Of a stretch of 64,000 nt of DNA, positions 47,910-57,670 are shown piece after piece (the first letter of the stretch is position 1; every line of letters starts with the position of its first letter). Both the position numbers and the translations under genes were made by a program. Location of the stretch: positions 682,001-746,000 of the forward strand of contig NZ_ATXK01000001.1 in NCBI RefSeq assembly GCF_000421645.1, read 5' to 3'. This DNA is from Aurantimonas coralicida DSM 14790. GTDB lineage: Bacteria > Pseudomonadota > Alphaproteobacteria > Rhizobiales > Rhizobiaceae. The notes beneath the pieces are model-generated. The model did no database searches. It had not been told where the DNA came from and worked only from the letters and a program-made list of their open reading frames with translations.

Positions 47910-48568
47910 ACGGCCCGCACGATCTCGGCGGCCGGCACGGCTTCGGGCCCATCGCGCCGGAGGCGGACGAACCGCTGTTCCATGCGCCCTGGGAGCGTCG
48001 CGCCCTCGCCCTGACGCTCGCCGCCGGCGCAATGGGCCATTGGTCGATCGACGAAAGCCGCGCCGCCCGTGAGGATCGCCACCCCGCCGACTATTACGGT
48101 TCGTCCTATTACGAGATCTGGACCAAGGGCCTCGAGACGCTGCTCCTGCGCCACGGTCTCATCAGCTATCGCGAATTGCGCGCCGGCCGGCCCCTCGACC
48201 TGACCGTGCCGCCGAACCGTGTCCTGAAGGCCGACGCCGTTGCGCCGGCTCTCGCCAGGGGCAGTCCGGCCAACCGCGATCCTGAGGGCAGCACGCCGGC
48301 CTTCGCGCCGGGTGACAGGATCCGCACGCTGAACCTGCAGCCGCGCCACCACATCCGCCTGCCCGCCTATGCCCGCGAAAAGACCGGCACCATCGAGCGG
48401 GTACAGGGCTTCCATGTCTTCGCCGACGCCAGTGCCAAGGGCGACGACCATGTCGCGCACTGGCTCTACACGGTGGTTTTCGACGCATTCACGTTGTGGG
48501 GCGGCGACGCCTCGCGGAGCGACACCGTCTCCATCGATGCCTGGGAGCCCTATCTTGAGCACGCCTGA
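47906..48568 (+). CDS. nthB: Nitrile hydratase beta subunit
   Basis: Beta subunit of 220 residues. The N-terminal [22 protein letters not shown] and the segment [18 protein letters not shown] are characteristic. The C-terminal SH3-like barrel (about 130 to 218) has [20 protein letters not shown] and [15 protein letters not shown]. It forms the heterodimer with the alpha subunit and shapes the active site. The ATG overlaps the alpha stop (ATGA), and its own end overlaps the activator start. Confidence 0.93.
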   Translation: MNGPHDLGGRHGFGPIAPEADEPLFHAPWERRALALTLAAGAMGHWSIDESRAAREDRHPADYYGSSYYEIWTKGLETLLLRHGLISYRELRAGRPLDLTVPPNRVLKADAVAPALARGSPANRDPEGSTPAFAPGDRIRTLNLQPRHHIRLPAYAREKTGTIERVQGFHVFADASAKGDDHVAHWLYTVVFDAFTLWGGDASRSDTVSIDAWEPYLEHA

Positions 48569-48947
48569 GACCGGCATCGCCGCGGCCTCGCCCGGCCTGC
48601 CGCGCGACGCGGCGGGTGAACCCGTCTTTTTCGCGCCCTGGCAGGCCAAGGCCTTCGCCATGACCGTCGCGCTGAACGAGCGCGGCATCCTCGCCTGGAC
48701 CGACTGGGCCGCCGCGCTCGGCCGGGCCTGCGCCAATCTGCCCGCCGCCGGCCCCTCGCCCGAAGCGACAGCGGACGCCTATTTCACGGCATGGCTCGCG
48801 GCGCTCGAAGAGATCCTCGCAGCACGGGCGCTGGTAAGCGCCGATGCCGTCGATGCCGCGCAGGCCGTCTGGCACCGCGCGGCCGAAGCCACGCCCCACG
48901 GCACGCCGATCCGCTACGAGGCCGGCCTGCCGACCGAGCGCGACTGA
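48555..48947 (+). CDS. Nitrile hydratase accessory (activator) protein
   Basis: Protein of about 130 residues homologous to the P14K/NthE-type activator, itself related to the beta N-terminus: RDAAGEPVFFAPWQAKAFAM, then LAWTDWAAALGRACANL and YFTAWLAALEEILAARALVS. It is needed in related systems to insert cobalt into the alpha subunit. The likely start is TTG at 48555, with GGGAG 7 bases upstream, overlapping the beta gene by 14 bases. An in-frame ATG at 48537 is the alternative. Confidence 0.85.
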   Translation: MSTPETGIAAASPGLPRDAAGEPVFFAPWQAKAFAMTVALNERGILAWTDWAAALGRACANLPAAGPSPEATADAYFTAWLAALEEILAARALVSADAVDAAQAVWHRAAEATPHGTPIRYEAGLPTERD

Positions 48948-48962
48948 CCGACCCGACGCAGA

Positions 48963-48986
48963 ACGGCCCCGCGATCGCGGAGCCGT
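48963..48986. terminator. Bidirectional hairpin after the nitrile hydratase operon
   Basis: Outer arms ACGGC/GCCGT and inner arms CCGCG/CGCGG with one mismatch between them and an AT centre. It lies between the convergent activator and kdgD genes. Confidence 0.55.
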
Positions 48987-49022
48987 CCGGCAGGTCTGGA
49001 CAGGGTGCGAGTTGAAGGAGCG

Positions 49023-49970
<948 letters not shown>

Positions 49971-50714
49971 TCAATCGCTGGCGGGCGTCGGCCGGGTTGC
50001 GCGGGTGATGGCGCGGTAGCGCTTGATGCCGCCCTGCAGATGCCGCCGCATGGCGTCGCGGGCGGCCTCGGGATCGCGCGCCCAGATCGCCTCGGCCACC
50101 TGCGTGTGCTCGGCCAGGAGCTGTTCATCCCGGTTCGGCAACGGATCGATGCCGCCCATCGCCTTGCGAAACTTGACCCGCGGGATGATCCGCCGGCCGA
50201 CATGCTCCAGAAACGCTTTGAAGCGCTGGTTGTTGGTGGCCGTGGCGATGGTCATGTGGAAGGCGAAATCGGCATTGTCGGTGGGGCGCCCCTCGGCCAC
50301 CAGCCGCTCGAAACTCTCGAGCTGCGCCTGGATCTCTGCCTCCTGGGCCGGCGAACTGCGCAGCGCCGCAAGCCCCGCGGCCTCGACCTCGATGCCCAGC
50401 CGCAGCTCCAGTTCCTCGATGATGTCGGAGATCTTGTCGGTCGCATCCGCAAACAGCGTCGGCAGCTGCTCGCGCTGGCGCGGACCCAGCACGAAGACAC
50501 CGACGCCCTGCCTCGATTCCACCAGGCCGTCGGCGCGCAGGGCTGCGATTGCCTCGCGGATCACCGTCCGGCTGTAGCCGAAACGCTCGACCAGCACCGG
50601 CTCGGTCGGCAGCTTGTCGCCCGGGGCGTAGTCGCCGGCTTCGATCCGCTCGCGCAATTCCTCCGTGACGCGCACCGTCAGCGGCCGGCTGTCCTTGGCT
50701 TGTCCTGTCACCAC
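49971..50714 (-). CDS. FCD-domain GntR-family regulator
   Basis: FadR-subfamily repressor of about 247 residues. The winged HTH is at about 15 to 75 (RIEAGDYAPGDKLPTEPVLV, then YSRTVIREAIAALRADGLVE). The C-terminal FCD ligand domain has metal-binding His positions in ADFAFHMTIATATNN and LLAEHTQVAEAI and the ending AMRRHLQGG. FCD regulators usually respond to an organic acid or sugar acid. The start is uncertain: GTG at 50714, behind GGAGGA, is favoured; ATG at 50777 has no ribosome site. It lies within the kdgD/hydroxyacid dehydrogenase/TctCBA locus and probably controls it. Confidence 0.88.
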   Translation of the reverse strand: MVTGQAKDSRPLTVRVTEELRERIEAGDYAPGDKLPTEPVLVERFGYSRTVIREAIAALRADGLVESRQGVGVFVLGPRQREQLPTLFADATDKISDIIEELELRLGIEVEAAGLAALRSSPAQEAEIQAQLESFERLVAEGRPTDNADFAFHMTIATATNNQRFKAFLEHVGRRIIPRVKFRKAMGGIDPLPNRDEQLLAEHTQVAEAIWARDPEAARDAMRRHLQGGIKRYRAITRATRPTPASD

Positions 50715-50801
50715 CCTGCCTGCTTCCTCCCTGCGATCCGCCTTGGGGTCGCCATCTGCGGCTCTGCATCGTGCCATGCAGTTCGCGCGCGTCGCCACCT
50801 C

Positions 50802-50811
50802 AACATATGAT
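50802..50811. promoter_or_regulatory. ATCATATGAT-like site upstream of the GntR gene
   Basis: AACATATGAT, 9 of 10 matching the perfect palindrome at 51995. It lies in the gap between the GntR start and the hydroxyacid dehydrogenase stop. Probably an autoregulatory site. Confidence 0.45.
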
Positions 50812-50883
50812 GACATACCGCGTCGATGACCACGATCACGGCTTTCGTCGCACGCCCGCCGTTCCGGTGAATTGTGCGAGAGC

Positions 50884-51873
50884 TCAGCCGGCGGGCCGCA
50901 CGACGTTGCTGCAGGCCCGGCCGGTGAAATGGCGATTGATGTTGTCCGCCATGGTCGCCTGGCGCCGTCTTATGGTGCCGTCCGTCCAGGCCGACATGTG
51001 CGGGGTCATCACCACATTGTGGAGCGCCGCGAAATCGAAGCGGGACGGCGCAGTCACGTCGCCTTCGGCCTCCGGATAGCGGTACCAGTTGTCGATGACG
51101 GCTCCGCCAATGCGGCGATGGGACAGGGCCTCGTACAACGCCGCCTCGTCCACCACCGGGCCGCGCCCGACATTCACCAGCACCGCATCCGGCCGCATCT
51201 GGTCGAAGGCGGCCGCATCGATGAGACCGCGCGTTTCAGGCAACAGCGGCAGCGACACGACGACGAAATCCGCCGCGGCGTAGAACGCCGACAGGTCGCC
51301 AAGGCCATGGCTGGCATCGACGTCGCCGGCTACCGGCACCGGGCTGCGATTGGCGACGTGGATCGTCATGTCGAATGCCTTCGCACGCGCCGCCACCGCC
51401 CGGCCGATATGGCCGAAGCCGAGCAGCCCCAGCGTCCTGCCGCCGATCTCGCCATGAATATTGGCCGCCGCACCGGCGCGATAGGGCCATTCGCCCTTGC
51501 GCAGGCGTCGGTCCGCATCGAACAGCTTCACCTGATGGGACAGGAGCGCCGCCATCACATATTCGGCCATGGCGGGCTCGTGTCCGAAGCAATTGCAGAC
51601 GGTTGCGCCGGGCGGCAACGCGTCGAGGACGATGCCGTCGGTGCCCGTGGCCGAGACGTGATAGAGCCGCAGCCGCTCCGGCCTTGGCTGCGAAGCCTGG
51701 AAGCGATTACCGATGATCACGTCGGCCTGTCGCAGCGCCTCCGCATCGGCCTCGGTCGCCGGCTCGTCCGGCACGCGCCGGATCGTCGCCTCGACCTCGA
51801 GCAGGGCGTCGAAGCCCTCGACGAAGGAGGCGGCGTTGCGCCCGTGAAAGACGATTTCGATCGCGTCGGCCAT
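50884..51873 (-). CDS. D-2-hydroxyacid dehydrogenase
   Basis: NAD(P)-dependent dehydrogenase of 329 residues. The Rossmann motif is GLLGFGHIGRAVAARAKAF. The catalytic Arg is in LVNVGRGPVVDE, the Glu follows in NWYRYPEAEGD, and the His is in TPHMSAWTDG. It interconverts a 2-oxo acid and a D-2-hydroxy acid (glyoxylate, hydroxypyruvate or a longer acid). The gene is divergent from the DapA-family gene, sharing a promoter region with two copies of the regulator-like palindrome, so it probably belongs to the same pathway. Confidence 0.92.
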   Translation of the reverse strand: MADAIEIVFHGRNAASFVEGFDALLEVEATIRRVPDEPATEADAEALRQADVIIGNRFQASQPRPERLRLYHVSATGTDGIVLDALPPGATVCNCFGHEPAMAEYVMAALLSHQVKLFDADRRLRKGEWPYRAGAAANIHGEIGGRTLGLLGFGHIGRAVAARAKAFDMTIHVANRSPVPVAGDVDASHGLGDLSAFYAAADFVVVSLPLLPETRGLIDAAAFDQMRPDAVLVNVGRGPVVDEAALYEALSHRRIGGAVIDNWYRYPEAEGDVTAPSRFDFAALHNVVMTPHMSAWTDGTIRRRQATMADNINRHFTGRACSNVVRPAG

Positions 51874-51973
51874 GCGTCCCCGCTGTGCTGCACCGGCGGC
51901 GGCGCGCGAGCGTCGTCCGCCGGTGACCTCTCGGCCGATTGACAGGCCGAACCATCAGTGTCTTTATGCAGTG

Positions 51974-52004
51974 ATCATATGGCATCGGCAAGAGATCATA
52001 TGAT
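51974..52004. promoter_or_regulatory. Two ATCATATG(AT) sites in the divergent promoter region
   Basis: A perfect 10-base palindrome ATCATATGAT at 51995 to 52004 and a near copy, ATCATATGGC, starting 51974. Start-to-start spacing is 21 bases, two helical turns. They sit between the divergent hydroxyacid dehydrogenase and DapA-family genes. Confidence 0.6.
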
Positions 52005-52066
52005 GAGCGGCAGGGAGACGGGCCGCCGCATCTGCCATGCGAATTCGAGGCACGCCGGGAGGCACA

Positions 52067-52972
52067 ATGCTCGCAGCCATGAAGGGCGTCTACATCGTCG
52101 CCCAGACGCCGTTCGACGCGGATGCCGGGATCGACCTTGCGAGCGTCGACACGCTGGTCGACTTCTACTGCCGCCATGGCGCGGACGGCTTCACCGTGCT
52201 GGGCGTCAGCGGCGAAGCGGGCAAGCTGACGGAGACGGAATCGCTGGCCGTCGCCAAGCGCTACATCGCCCGCGCCGGCGGCCGTCCGGTCATTGTCGGG
52301 GTCAGCAGCCCCAACCTCGCCCAGCTTTCCCAGCTCACCGCGAAGGTCATGGATGCGGGCGCCGCGGGCGTGATGATCGCGCCAGCCAGCGGCATCCGCA
52401 CCGACGACGAACTCGCCCGCTATTTCGATCACGTCTTCACCGCCATCGGCGACGTGCCGGTGGTGCTGCAGGATTTCCCCGGCGCGACGAATGTCGGCAT
52501 GTCGGTGCCGGCGATCCTGTCGCTGGTCGAGCGCCACCCGCAGATCCAGGCGATCAAGCAGGAAGACCTGCCGAGCCTCAACAAGATCACGCGCCTGCGC
52601 CAGGGCGGCGGCCGCCGCGTCGCCATCCTGACCGGCAACAACGCCATGTATCTGCCGCTCGAACTGGCGCGCGGCGTCGACGGGCCGATGGCCGGCTTTT
52701 CCTATCCGGAGATGCTGTCGGGCGTGTACCGCCTGCACACGCAGGGCGACATGGACGCGGCCAACGATCTCTTCGAACGCTACCTGCCGCTGCTGCGCTA
52801 CGAGGCGATGGGCTTCTGGGGCGTGGCGGCCCGCAAGGAGGTCATGCGGCGACGCGGCGCCATCCGTCACGCCACCATGCGTCAGCCCGGCCCCGCTCTG
52901 ACCGCCGAGGACCATCGCGAGATCGACGCGCTGGTGGCACGGGTCGAGGCGCGGCTGGCCGAGGCCGCCTGA
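52067..52972 (+). CDS. DapA-superfamily lyase/aldolase with atypical active site
   Basis: Protein of 301 residues, a (beta/alpha)8 barrel of the dihydrodipicolinate synthase superfamily. The Schiff-base lysine is K164 (QAIKQED). The position of the catalytic tyrosine of DapA (Y in YNxP) is Gln135 in VLQDFPGAT, and the substrate loop reads GVSGEAG instead of GTTGE. So it is not a lysine-biosynthesis DapA but probably a catabolic 2-keto-acid aldolase or dehydratase. The ATG at 52067 follows GGGAGG. It heads the run that continues with TctCBA. Confidence 0.87.
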   Translation: MLAAMKGVYIVAQTPFDADAGIDLASVDTLVDFYCRHGADGFTVLGVSGEAGKLTETESLAVAKRYIARAGGRPVIVGVSSPNLAQLSQLTAKVMDAGAAGVMIAPASGIRTDDELARYFDHVFTAIGDVPVVLQDFPGATNVGMSVPAILSLVERHPQIQAIKQEDLPSLNKITRLRQGGGRRVAILTGNNAMYLPLELARGVDGPMAGFSYPEMLSGVYRLHTQGDMDAANDLFERYLPLLRYEAMGFWGVAARKEVMRRRGAIRHATMRQPGPALTAEDHREIDALVARVEARLAEAA

Positions 52973-53093
52973 CGGCCGGGCGCCGCCCCGCGGGGACGGT
53001 CGCAGGAATCGGGGAAGACGGTCCGGCGGCACGCGGCGCCGGATCGACGAAGCGGGGGCGACCCCTTCAGTTTCAACATGGGAGGACAGACGC

Positions 53094-54077
53094 ATGCATC
53101 ATCTCAGGACCCTTGCCGCCACGGCGGCGACCGCAGCCATCGTGGCCATCGCCGCGCCGGCCGCGGCGCAGGACTACCCCACCAAGGACATTCGCCTCGT
53201 CGTGCCCTGGGGCGCCGGCGGCGGCACCGACGGCATCTCGCGCAAGGTCAGCGCGATCGCCGAGAAGGAGCTTGGCCAGACCATCTATGTGGAGAATGTC
53301 GAAGGCGGCATGAGCGCCAACGGCATCATGAACGTCATGTCGGCGCGCCCCGACGGCTACACGATCGGCGTCCTGACCTATGACAGCGTCATCACCGTGC
53401 CCTACCAGCAGCTGCTGCCGGGCTACGAGCTCGACAAGCTGCAGATGATCGGCCGCCTGACCAACGAGTCGGACGCGATCATCGTCGCCGACGACGCGCC
53501 CTACCAGACGATCGACGACCTGATCGCCGCCGCCAAGGAAGCGCCGGGCGACGTCAAGGTGGCGATCCAGAACACCGGCTCGCGCACCCATCTGGCGATG
53601 CTCGAACTGGAGAAGCTCGCCGGCATCGATCTCGACCTCATCCCCTATCCGGGCGGCGCCGGTCCCCAGAAGGAGGCCATGCTGTCGGGCGAGGTCGTGA
53701 TCGCCGTCACCAGCCTCGGCGATTTCGCCAACCTCCTCGACGAGGGCGACGCACGCGGGCTGGTCGAGTTCTCCGACGCGCCGAACCCGACCTACAGCGA
53801 CGTGCCTGATGCCAAGTCCGCCGGTCTCGACCTGCGGTCCGGCAGCTTCATCATCGTCGCCGCACCGGCCAAGACCCCGGATGACGTCGTCGCCAAACTG
53901 GCCGAGGCCTACCAACAGGCGCTGGAAGGCGAGGAGTTCCAGGAATGGGTCTCCAAGGTCGGCGTGACGCCCGGCTGGCTCGGCCCCCAGGAGGTCACCG
54001 ACTGGGTCGCAGAGCAGCAGGAAGCCGTCTTCGCCCAGTTCGACAAGCTGAAGGCTGACGGCGTCATCGCCCAGTAA
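53094..54077 (+). CDS. tctC: Tripartite tricarboxylate transporter, periplasmic binding protein (TctC)
   Basis: Protein of 327 residues with a signal peptide of about 23 residues ending APAAAQ. Mature TctC features follow: DYPTKDIRLVVPWGAGGGTD at the start, then GVLTYDSVITVPYQQLLPGY and NTGSRTHLAMLELEKLAGID. The bi-lobed receptor collects an organic acid in the periplasm for TctAB; TctC proteins bind citrate, other carboxylates or aromatic acids. The ribosome site is GGGAGGACAGACGC. It is followed by a 12-bp hairpin and then tctB. Confidence 0.93.
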   Translation: MHHLRTLAATAATAAIVAIAAPAAAQDYPTKDIRLVVPWGAGGGTDGISRKVSAIAEKELGQTIYVENVEGGMSANGIMNVMSARPDGYTIGVLTYDSVITVPYQQLLPGYELDKLQMIGRLTNESDAIIVADDAPYQTIDDLIAAAKEAPGDVKVAIQNTGSRTHLAMLELEKLAGIDLDLIPYPGGAGPQKEAMLSGEVVIAVTSLGDFANLLDEGDARGLVEFSDAPNPTYSDVPDAKSAGLDLRSGSFIIVAAPAKTPDDVVAKLAEAYQQALEGEEFQEWVSKVGVTPGWLGPQEVTDWVAEQQEAVFAQFDKLKADGVIAQ

Positions 54078-54082
54078 CCCCC

Positions 54083-54116
54083 GTGCGGCGGCGAAGCCTC
54101 GGCCTCGCCGCCGCAC
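54083..54116 (+). other. 12-bp perfect hairpin between tctC and tctB
   Basis: GTGCGGCGGCGA and TCGCCGCCGCAC flank a 10-base loop that itself contains GCC/GGC. No T-run follows. Hairpins at this place, after a receptor gene, usually raise the amount of receptor over permease by protecting mRNA or partly ending transcription. Confidence 0.65.
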
Positions 54117-54138
54117 TACCCTGTCGCATGGACATCCG

Positions 54139-54612
54139 ATGCTGCAAAAGCCCACCGTCATCCGCCAGCTGATCCTGCCGGCCGTGCTCTTCGTCGTCAC
54201 GACGATCTATCTCGTCGCGGCGCTGGGCATCCGGCCGCAATATGACGAGGGCCTCGTCGGCCCGTCCTTCCTGCCGATCGTCATCAGCGTCGTCATGTAT
54301 CTCGGCCTCGCCGCCGTCGCGCTGAACATCGTTCGCGCCGCGCCCGCCGACGACGAGGCGCCGCGCGAGCCGCTGAACCTGCGGCCGGCCATTCTGGTGG
54401 TCGCGGCGACGGCGATCTACATCGCGGTCTTCGAGCCGCTCGGCTACGCGCTGTCGACGCTGCTCTACGTCTTCGCGCTGCTCCACGTTTTCCGCATGGA
54501 CGCCAACATCCTCTGGCGGCTGGTCTACGCGGCCGTCATCACCGCCGTCTTCTACCTGCTGTTCCAGGTCTTCTTCCATGTCCGGCTGCCGACCCTGACG
54601 GAGTGGCTGTAA
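54139..54612 (+). CDS. tctB: Tripartite tricarboxylate transporter, small permease (TctB)
   Basis: Small membrane subunit of 157 residues with four helices: LILPAVLFVVTTIYLVAALG, FLPIVISVVMYLGLAAVALN, ILVVAATAIYIAVFEPLGYA and VYAAVITAVFYLLFQVFFHV. It partners TctA. Its TAA stop shares one base with the tctA ATG (TAATG), so translation is coupled. No anomaly. Confidence 0.92.
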   Translation: MLQKPTVIRQLILPAVLFVVTTIYLVAALGIRPQYDEGLVGPSFLPIVISVVMYLGLAAVALNIVRAAPADDEAPREPLNLRPAILVVAATAIYIAVFEPLGYALSTLLYVFALLHVFRMDANILWRLVYAAVITAVFYLLFQVFFHVRLPTLTEWL

Positions 54613-56132
54613 TGGAATTCGCGCTCCATATTCTCGGCGGCTTCGCCGCGCTGACCGACCCGACCGTCCTGTTCTACATGATCGTCGGCTTCCTGATCGG
54701 CACCTTCTTCGGCGCCGTCCCCGGGCTCACCGCCGTCCTGGCGATCGCCCTCCTCCTGCCGATCACCTACAGCCTCGACGTGACCGCGGCGCTGGTCATG
54801 TGCGCCAGCATCTTCATGTCCGGCATGTATGCCGGCAGCATCACTGCCACGACCATCAACATCCCCGGCGCGCCCTCCTCCATGATGACCGGCGTCGAAG
54901 GCTATCCGCTGATGCAGCAGGGGCACGGCGCCAACGCGCTCGGCCATGCCGCCCTCGGCTCGATGATCGGCGGCACCATCGGCGCGATCTTCCTGATCCT
55001 GTTCACGCCGGTCGCCGCAAGCCTCGCTCTGCTCATCCAGACGCCCGGCAAGTTCTCGCTGATCCTCTTCGCGCTGGTCGTCATCGGCATCTCCCAGCGC
55101 GGCGCCATCGCCAAGAGCGTCGTCACCACCGCCCTCGGCGTGATGATCGCCACCATCGGCATCGACGTCATGCAGCCGGTGGCACGCTTCACCTTCGGCA
55201 CCTCGACGCTGGTCGAGGGCATCGGGCTGATGTCCGTCGTCATCGGCACCTTCGCCATCAGCGAGCTGCTGATCCAGGCCCGCGACGTCATGCATGCCCG
55301 CACCGTGGACAAGGACCATGTCGCCAGGCTCGCCATCAGGCGCCGCGACTTCGTGCCCTTCCTCGCCGAGATCCGCGAGATCGGCGTCTGGACCTATCTG
55401 AAGAGCGCCATCATCGGCTTCTTCATCGGCGTTCTCCCCGGGGCCGGCGGTTCGATGGCGTCCTTCGTGTCCTATGCCGACGCCATGCGCCGCTCCAAGC
55501 GGCCCGAGCTCTACGGCAAGGGCAGCCGCGAGGGCATCGCCGCGGCTGAGACCGCCAACAATTCCATGTGCGGCGGCGCCTTCGTGCCGATGCTGATGTT
55601 CGGTATTCCCGGCGACCCGACCACCGCCATCGTTCTCGGCGTCCTGATCATCAACGGGCTGCAGCCTGGGCCCCGCCTGCTCGACAACCAGATCGACATG
55701 ATCGCGCCGATGTTCGCCTCGCTCCTCGTCAGCGCGCTGATCCTGATCCCGGTGACGCTCTATCTGCTCGGGCCGTATTTCGTCCGCATCGTCTCGATCC
55801 GCAAAGCGCTGCTCTATTCCTCGATCGCCGTCGTCGCGCTGGTCGGCAGCTATGTCGCCACCTTCTCCAGCTTCCAGATGCTGCTGGCGCTGGTCTTCGG
55901 CATCATTGCCTTCTTCCTGCGCACGGCGGGCTATCCGACGGTCACCCTGCTGCTCGGATTCATTCTGGGGCCGGATCTCGAGCAATATCTGCGGCGCTCG
56001 CTGCAACTGGCCAAGGGCGATCCGACGACCTTCCTCACCAGTCCGGACAGCCTGTTCTTTCTGGTGCTGACGGCGCTCTTCTTCTACTTCATGGTGATCA
56101 AGCCACCCCGAACGCCGGCAACGGCCTCCTGA
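54612..56132 (+). CDS. tctA: Tripartite tricarboxylate transporter, large permease (TctA)
   Basis: Large permease of 506 residues, about 12 helices. TctA motifs: IGTFFGAVPGLTAVLAIALL near residue 30, MYAGSITATTINIPGAPSSM near 75, and in the second half IGFFIGVLPGAGGSMASFVS and MFGIPGDPTTAIVLGVLIIN. It imports the carboxylate presented by TctC using the ion gradient. The start is the ATG coupled to tctB; a GTG lies three codons upstream. The transcript likely ends at the hairpin at 56166, before the AEC gene. Confidence 0.95.
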   Translation: MEFALHILGGFAALTDPTVLFYMIVGFLIGTFFGAVPGLTAVLAIALLLPITYSLDVTAALVMCASIFMSGMYAGSITATTINIPGAPSSMMTGVEGYPLMQQGHGANALGHAALGSMIGGTIGAIFLILFTPVAASLALLIQTPGKFSLILFALVVIGISQRGAIAKSVVTTALGVMIATIGIDVMQPVARFTFGTSTLVEGIGLMSVVIGTFAISELLIQARDVMHARTVDKDHVARLAIRRRDFVPFLAEIREIGVWTYLKSAIIGFFIGVLPGAGGSMASFVSYADAMRRSKRPELYGKGSREGIAAAETANNSMCGGAFVPMLMFGIPGDPTTAIVLGVLIINGLQPGPRLLDNQIDMIAPMFASLLVSALILIPVTLYLLGPYFVRIVSIRKALLYSSIAVVALVGSYVATFSSFQMLLALVFGIIAFFLRTAGYPTVTLLLGFILGPDLEQYLRRSLQLAKGDPTTFLTSPDSLFFLVLTALFFYFMVIKPPRTPATAS

Positions 56133-56165
56133 CTCGCCTCCCCATTTTGATCATCGCAACCACCA

Positions 56166-56192
56166 ACGCCGCGGACCACGGGTCTGCGGCGT
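56166..56192 (+). terminator. Hairpin between tctA and the AEC permease gene
   Basis: ACGCCGC and GCGGCGT with inner GACC/GGTC and one mismatch, loop ACG. No T-run. Probable terminator or processing site. Confidence 0.5.
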
Positions 56193-56240
56193 CGGTCGTT
56201 CGCCCCGCGGTCCGGATATCCGGCCAGACACGGTAACCCG

Positions 56241-57173
56241 ATGCTCCTGTCGCTCGTCGACCGGCTCGCCCCGATCTTCCTTCTGATTGCCGTCGGCTAC
56301 CTGCTGGTGCGCCGGGGCATCCTGACGCCGGACGGCCTCGACGGGCTGACCAAGCTCGCATTCTGGGTGCTGATCCCGGGAACGATGTTCCTGACGGTGT
56401 CCTCCATCCATGTCGGCGAGGTGCTGAACCTGGAAGTCTGGGGCGTCTATTTCGGCAGCATCGCCGTCACCGCCCTGGTCATCTACGCGGCGCTGATGCT
56501 GCGGCCCGAAACCGGGCGCGCCGAACGCATCGTCCTCGCCTTCGGGGCGGTCTATTCGAACCTGGCGATCGTCGGCATTCCGGTGATCGGCATCCTGTTC
56601 GGCGACCGCGGGCTGGTCGTCCTCACCGCCCTGATCACCATCCATGCGGCCGCCCTGATCACCCCGACGGTGATGCTGATGGAAGGCACGAAGCGCGCCG
56701 ACGGGCCGCGGCGCTCGCTTCTCGGCGCCCTCGGCAACCAGCTTGCCAACCCGATCCTCCTGTCGATCGTCGTCGGTCTCGTGGTCAGCGGCACAGGCCT
56801 GCCGGTTCCCGGCTGGCTGCAGGCTTTCACGGGAATGCTCAAGGCGGCGATGCCGGCCATCGCGCTGATCATCATCGGCGCCGGTCTTCACGGCCAGGAA
56901 ATCCGCGGCAATGTCGCAACGAGCGCCGTAGGGGTGGCAGGCAAGATGGTTCTCCTGCCACTGGTCGTCTTCGGCGTCGGGTCGGCCCTCGGCATGACGC
57001 GGGAGGTGCTGGCGCCGCTGGTCGTCGCAGCCGGCCTGCCGCCGGGCATCAACGCCGTGATGATGGCCGCCGCCTACCGGACGGCGATCGACCGGACCTC
57101 GACCATGATGCTGGCCTCGACCATCCTGTCGCTGGTGACGATCCCGCTGCTGGCCCTCTTCCTCACGGCGTGA
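56241..57173 (+). CDS. AEC-family (auxin efflux carrier-like) permease
   Basis: Protein of 310 residues with about ten helices and the AEC pattern: PIFLLIAVGYLLVRRGILTP at the start, AVYSNLAIVGIPVIGILFGD in the middle, and LVVAAGLPPGINAVMMAAAY near the end. Bacterial members export or exchange carboxylates such as malate or malonate. It follows the TctCBA genes in the same orientation and may move a product or counter-ion of that pathway. It converges with the NIPSNAP gene. Confidence 0.9.
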   Translation: MLLSLVDRLAPIFLLIAVGYLLVRRGILTPDGLDGLTKLAFWVLIPGTMFLTVSSIHVGEVLNLEVWGVYFGSIAVTALVIYAALMLRPETGRAERIVLAFGAVYSNLAIVGIPVIGILFGDRGLVVLTALITIHAAALITPTVMLMEGTKRADGPRRSLLGALGNQLANPILLSIVVGLVVSGTGLPVPGWLQAFTGMLKAAMPAIALIIIGAGLHGQEIRGNVATSAVGVAGKMVLLPLVVFGVGSALGMTREVLAPLVVAAGLPPGINAVMMAAAYRTAIDRTSTMMLASTILSLVTIPLLALFLTA

Positions 57174-57193
57174 GGGCCGGCAACGGGACAGGC

Positions 57194-57517
57194 TCAGCGC
57201 TTGGCGGGGGCGAAGGCCACCGGCGTCATCAGCTTGTTCTCCTGGCTCACCAGATATCCCGCCTCGGCGCTCTTGCCGAGATAGGCCTGCCAGTCCGGAT
57301 CGGCCTGCAGCGCGGCGCGCCGGGCCTCGCGGTCGGCCGCGTCGTCATAGCACCAGATATGGGTGTAGGAATTCACCGGGCCTGTTTCGGTGACCATGTA
57401 GGCCAGCGGCTCGCCCAGATGCCGGCTCTGCGGCCCGTAGCCATGCGCCTCGTAGAGCGCCAGATGCTTCTTGATGGTGCCCGGCCGGCAGCTGTAGGTG
57501 CGAACGTCGTAGAGCAT
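57194..57517 (-). CDS. NIPSNAP-family protein
   Basis: Protein of 107 residues with the ferredoxin-like dimeric fold of NIPSNAP domains: MLYDVRTYSCRPGTIKKHLA, then SYTHIWCYDDAADREARRAA and the DPDWQAYLGK segment. These small proteins are common beside catabolic gene clusters; their role (perhaps a small-molecule isomerase or monooxygenase-like) is unknown. A strong ribosome site GGGAGGAG precedes the ATG. It is encoded opposite to the TctCBA run and closes that cluster. Confidence 0.88.
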   Translation of the reverse strand: MLYDVRTYSCRPGTIKKHLALYEAHGYGPQSRHLGEPLAYMVTETGPVNSYTHIWCYDDAADREARRAALQADPDWQAYLGKSAEAGYLVSQENKLMTPVAFAPAKR

Positions 57518-57670
57518 TGCGGCTCCTCCCTCTTGCTATGATCATGGACGCGGGATCCGTTCGGTTCCCGTCCCCCGCCCGGCTTCCTTCTGACCGGTTG
57601 GCAGCCCCATGCCAAGGCGTCGGCCACGCCCCGCGCCCCGCAACATCGCCTCCTTGGGTGCCCCGCCAGC

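Noticed and set aside
52067-52972. Annotation as dapA
   Set aside because: The catalytic Tyr and the Thr-Thr substrate loop are replaced and the context is catabolic.
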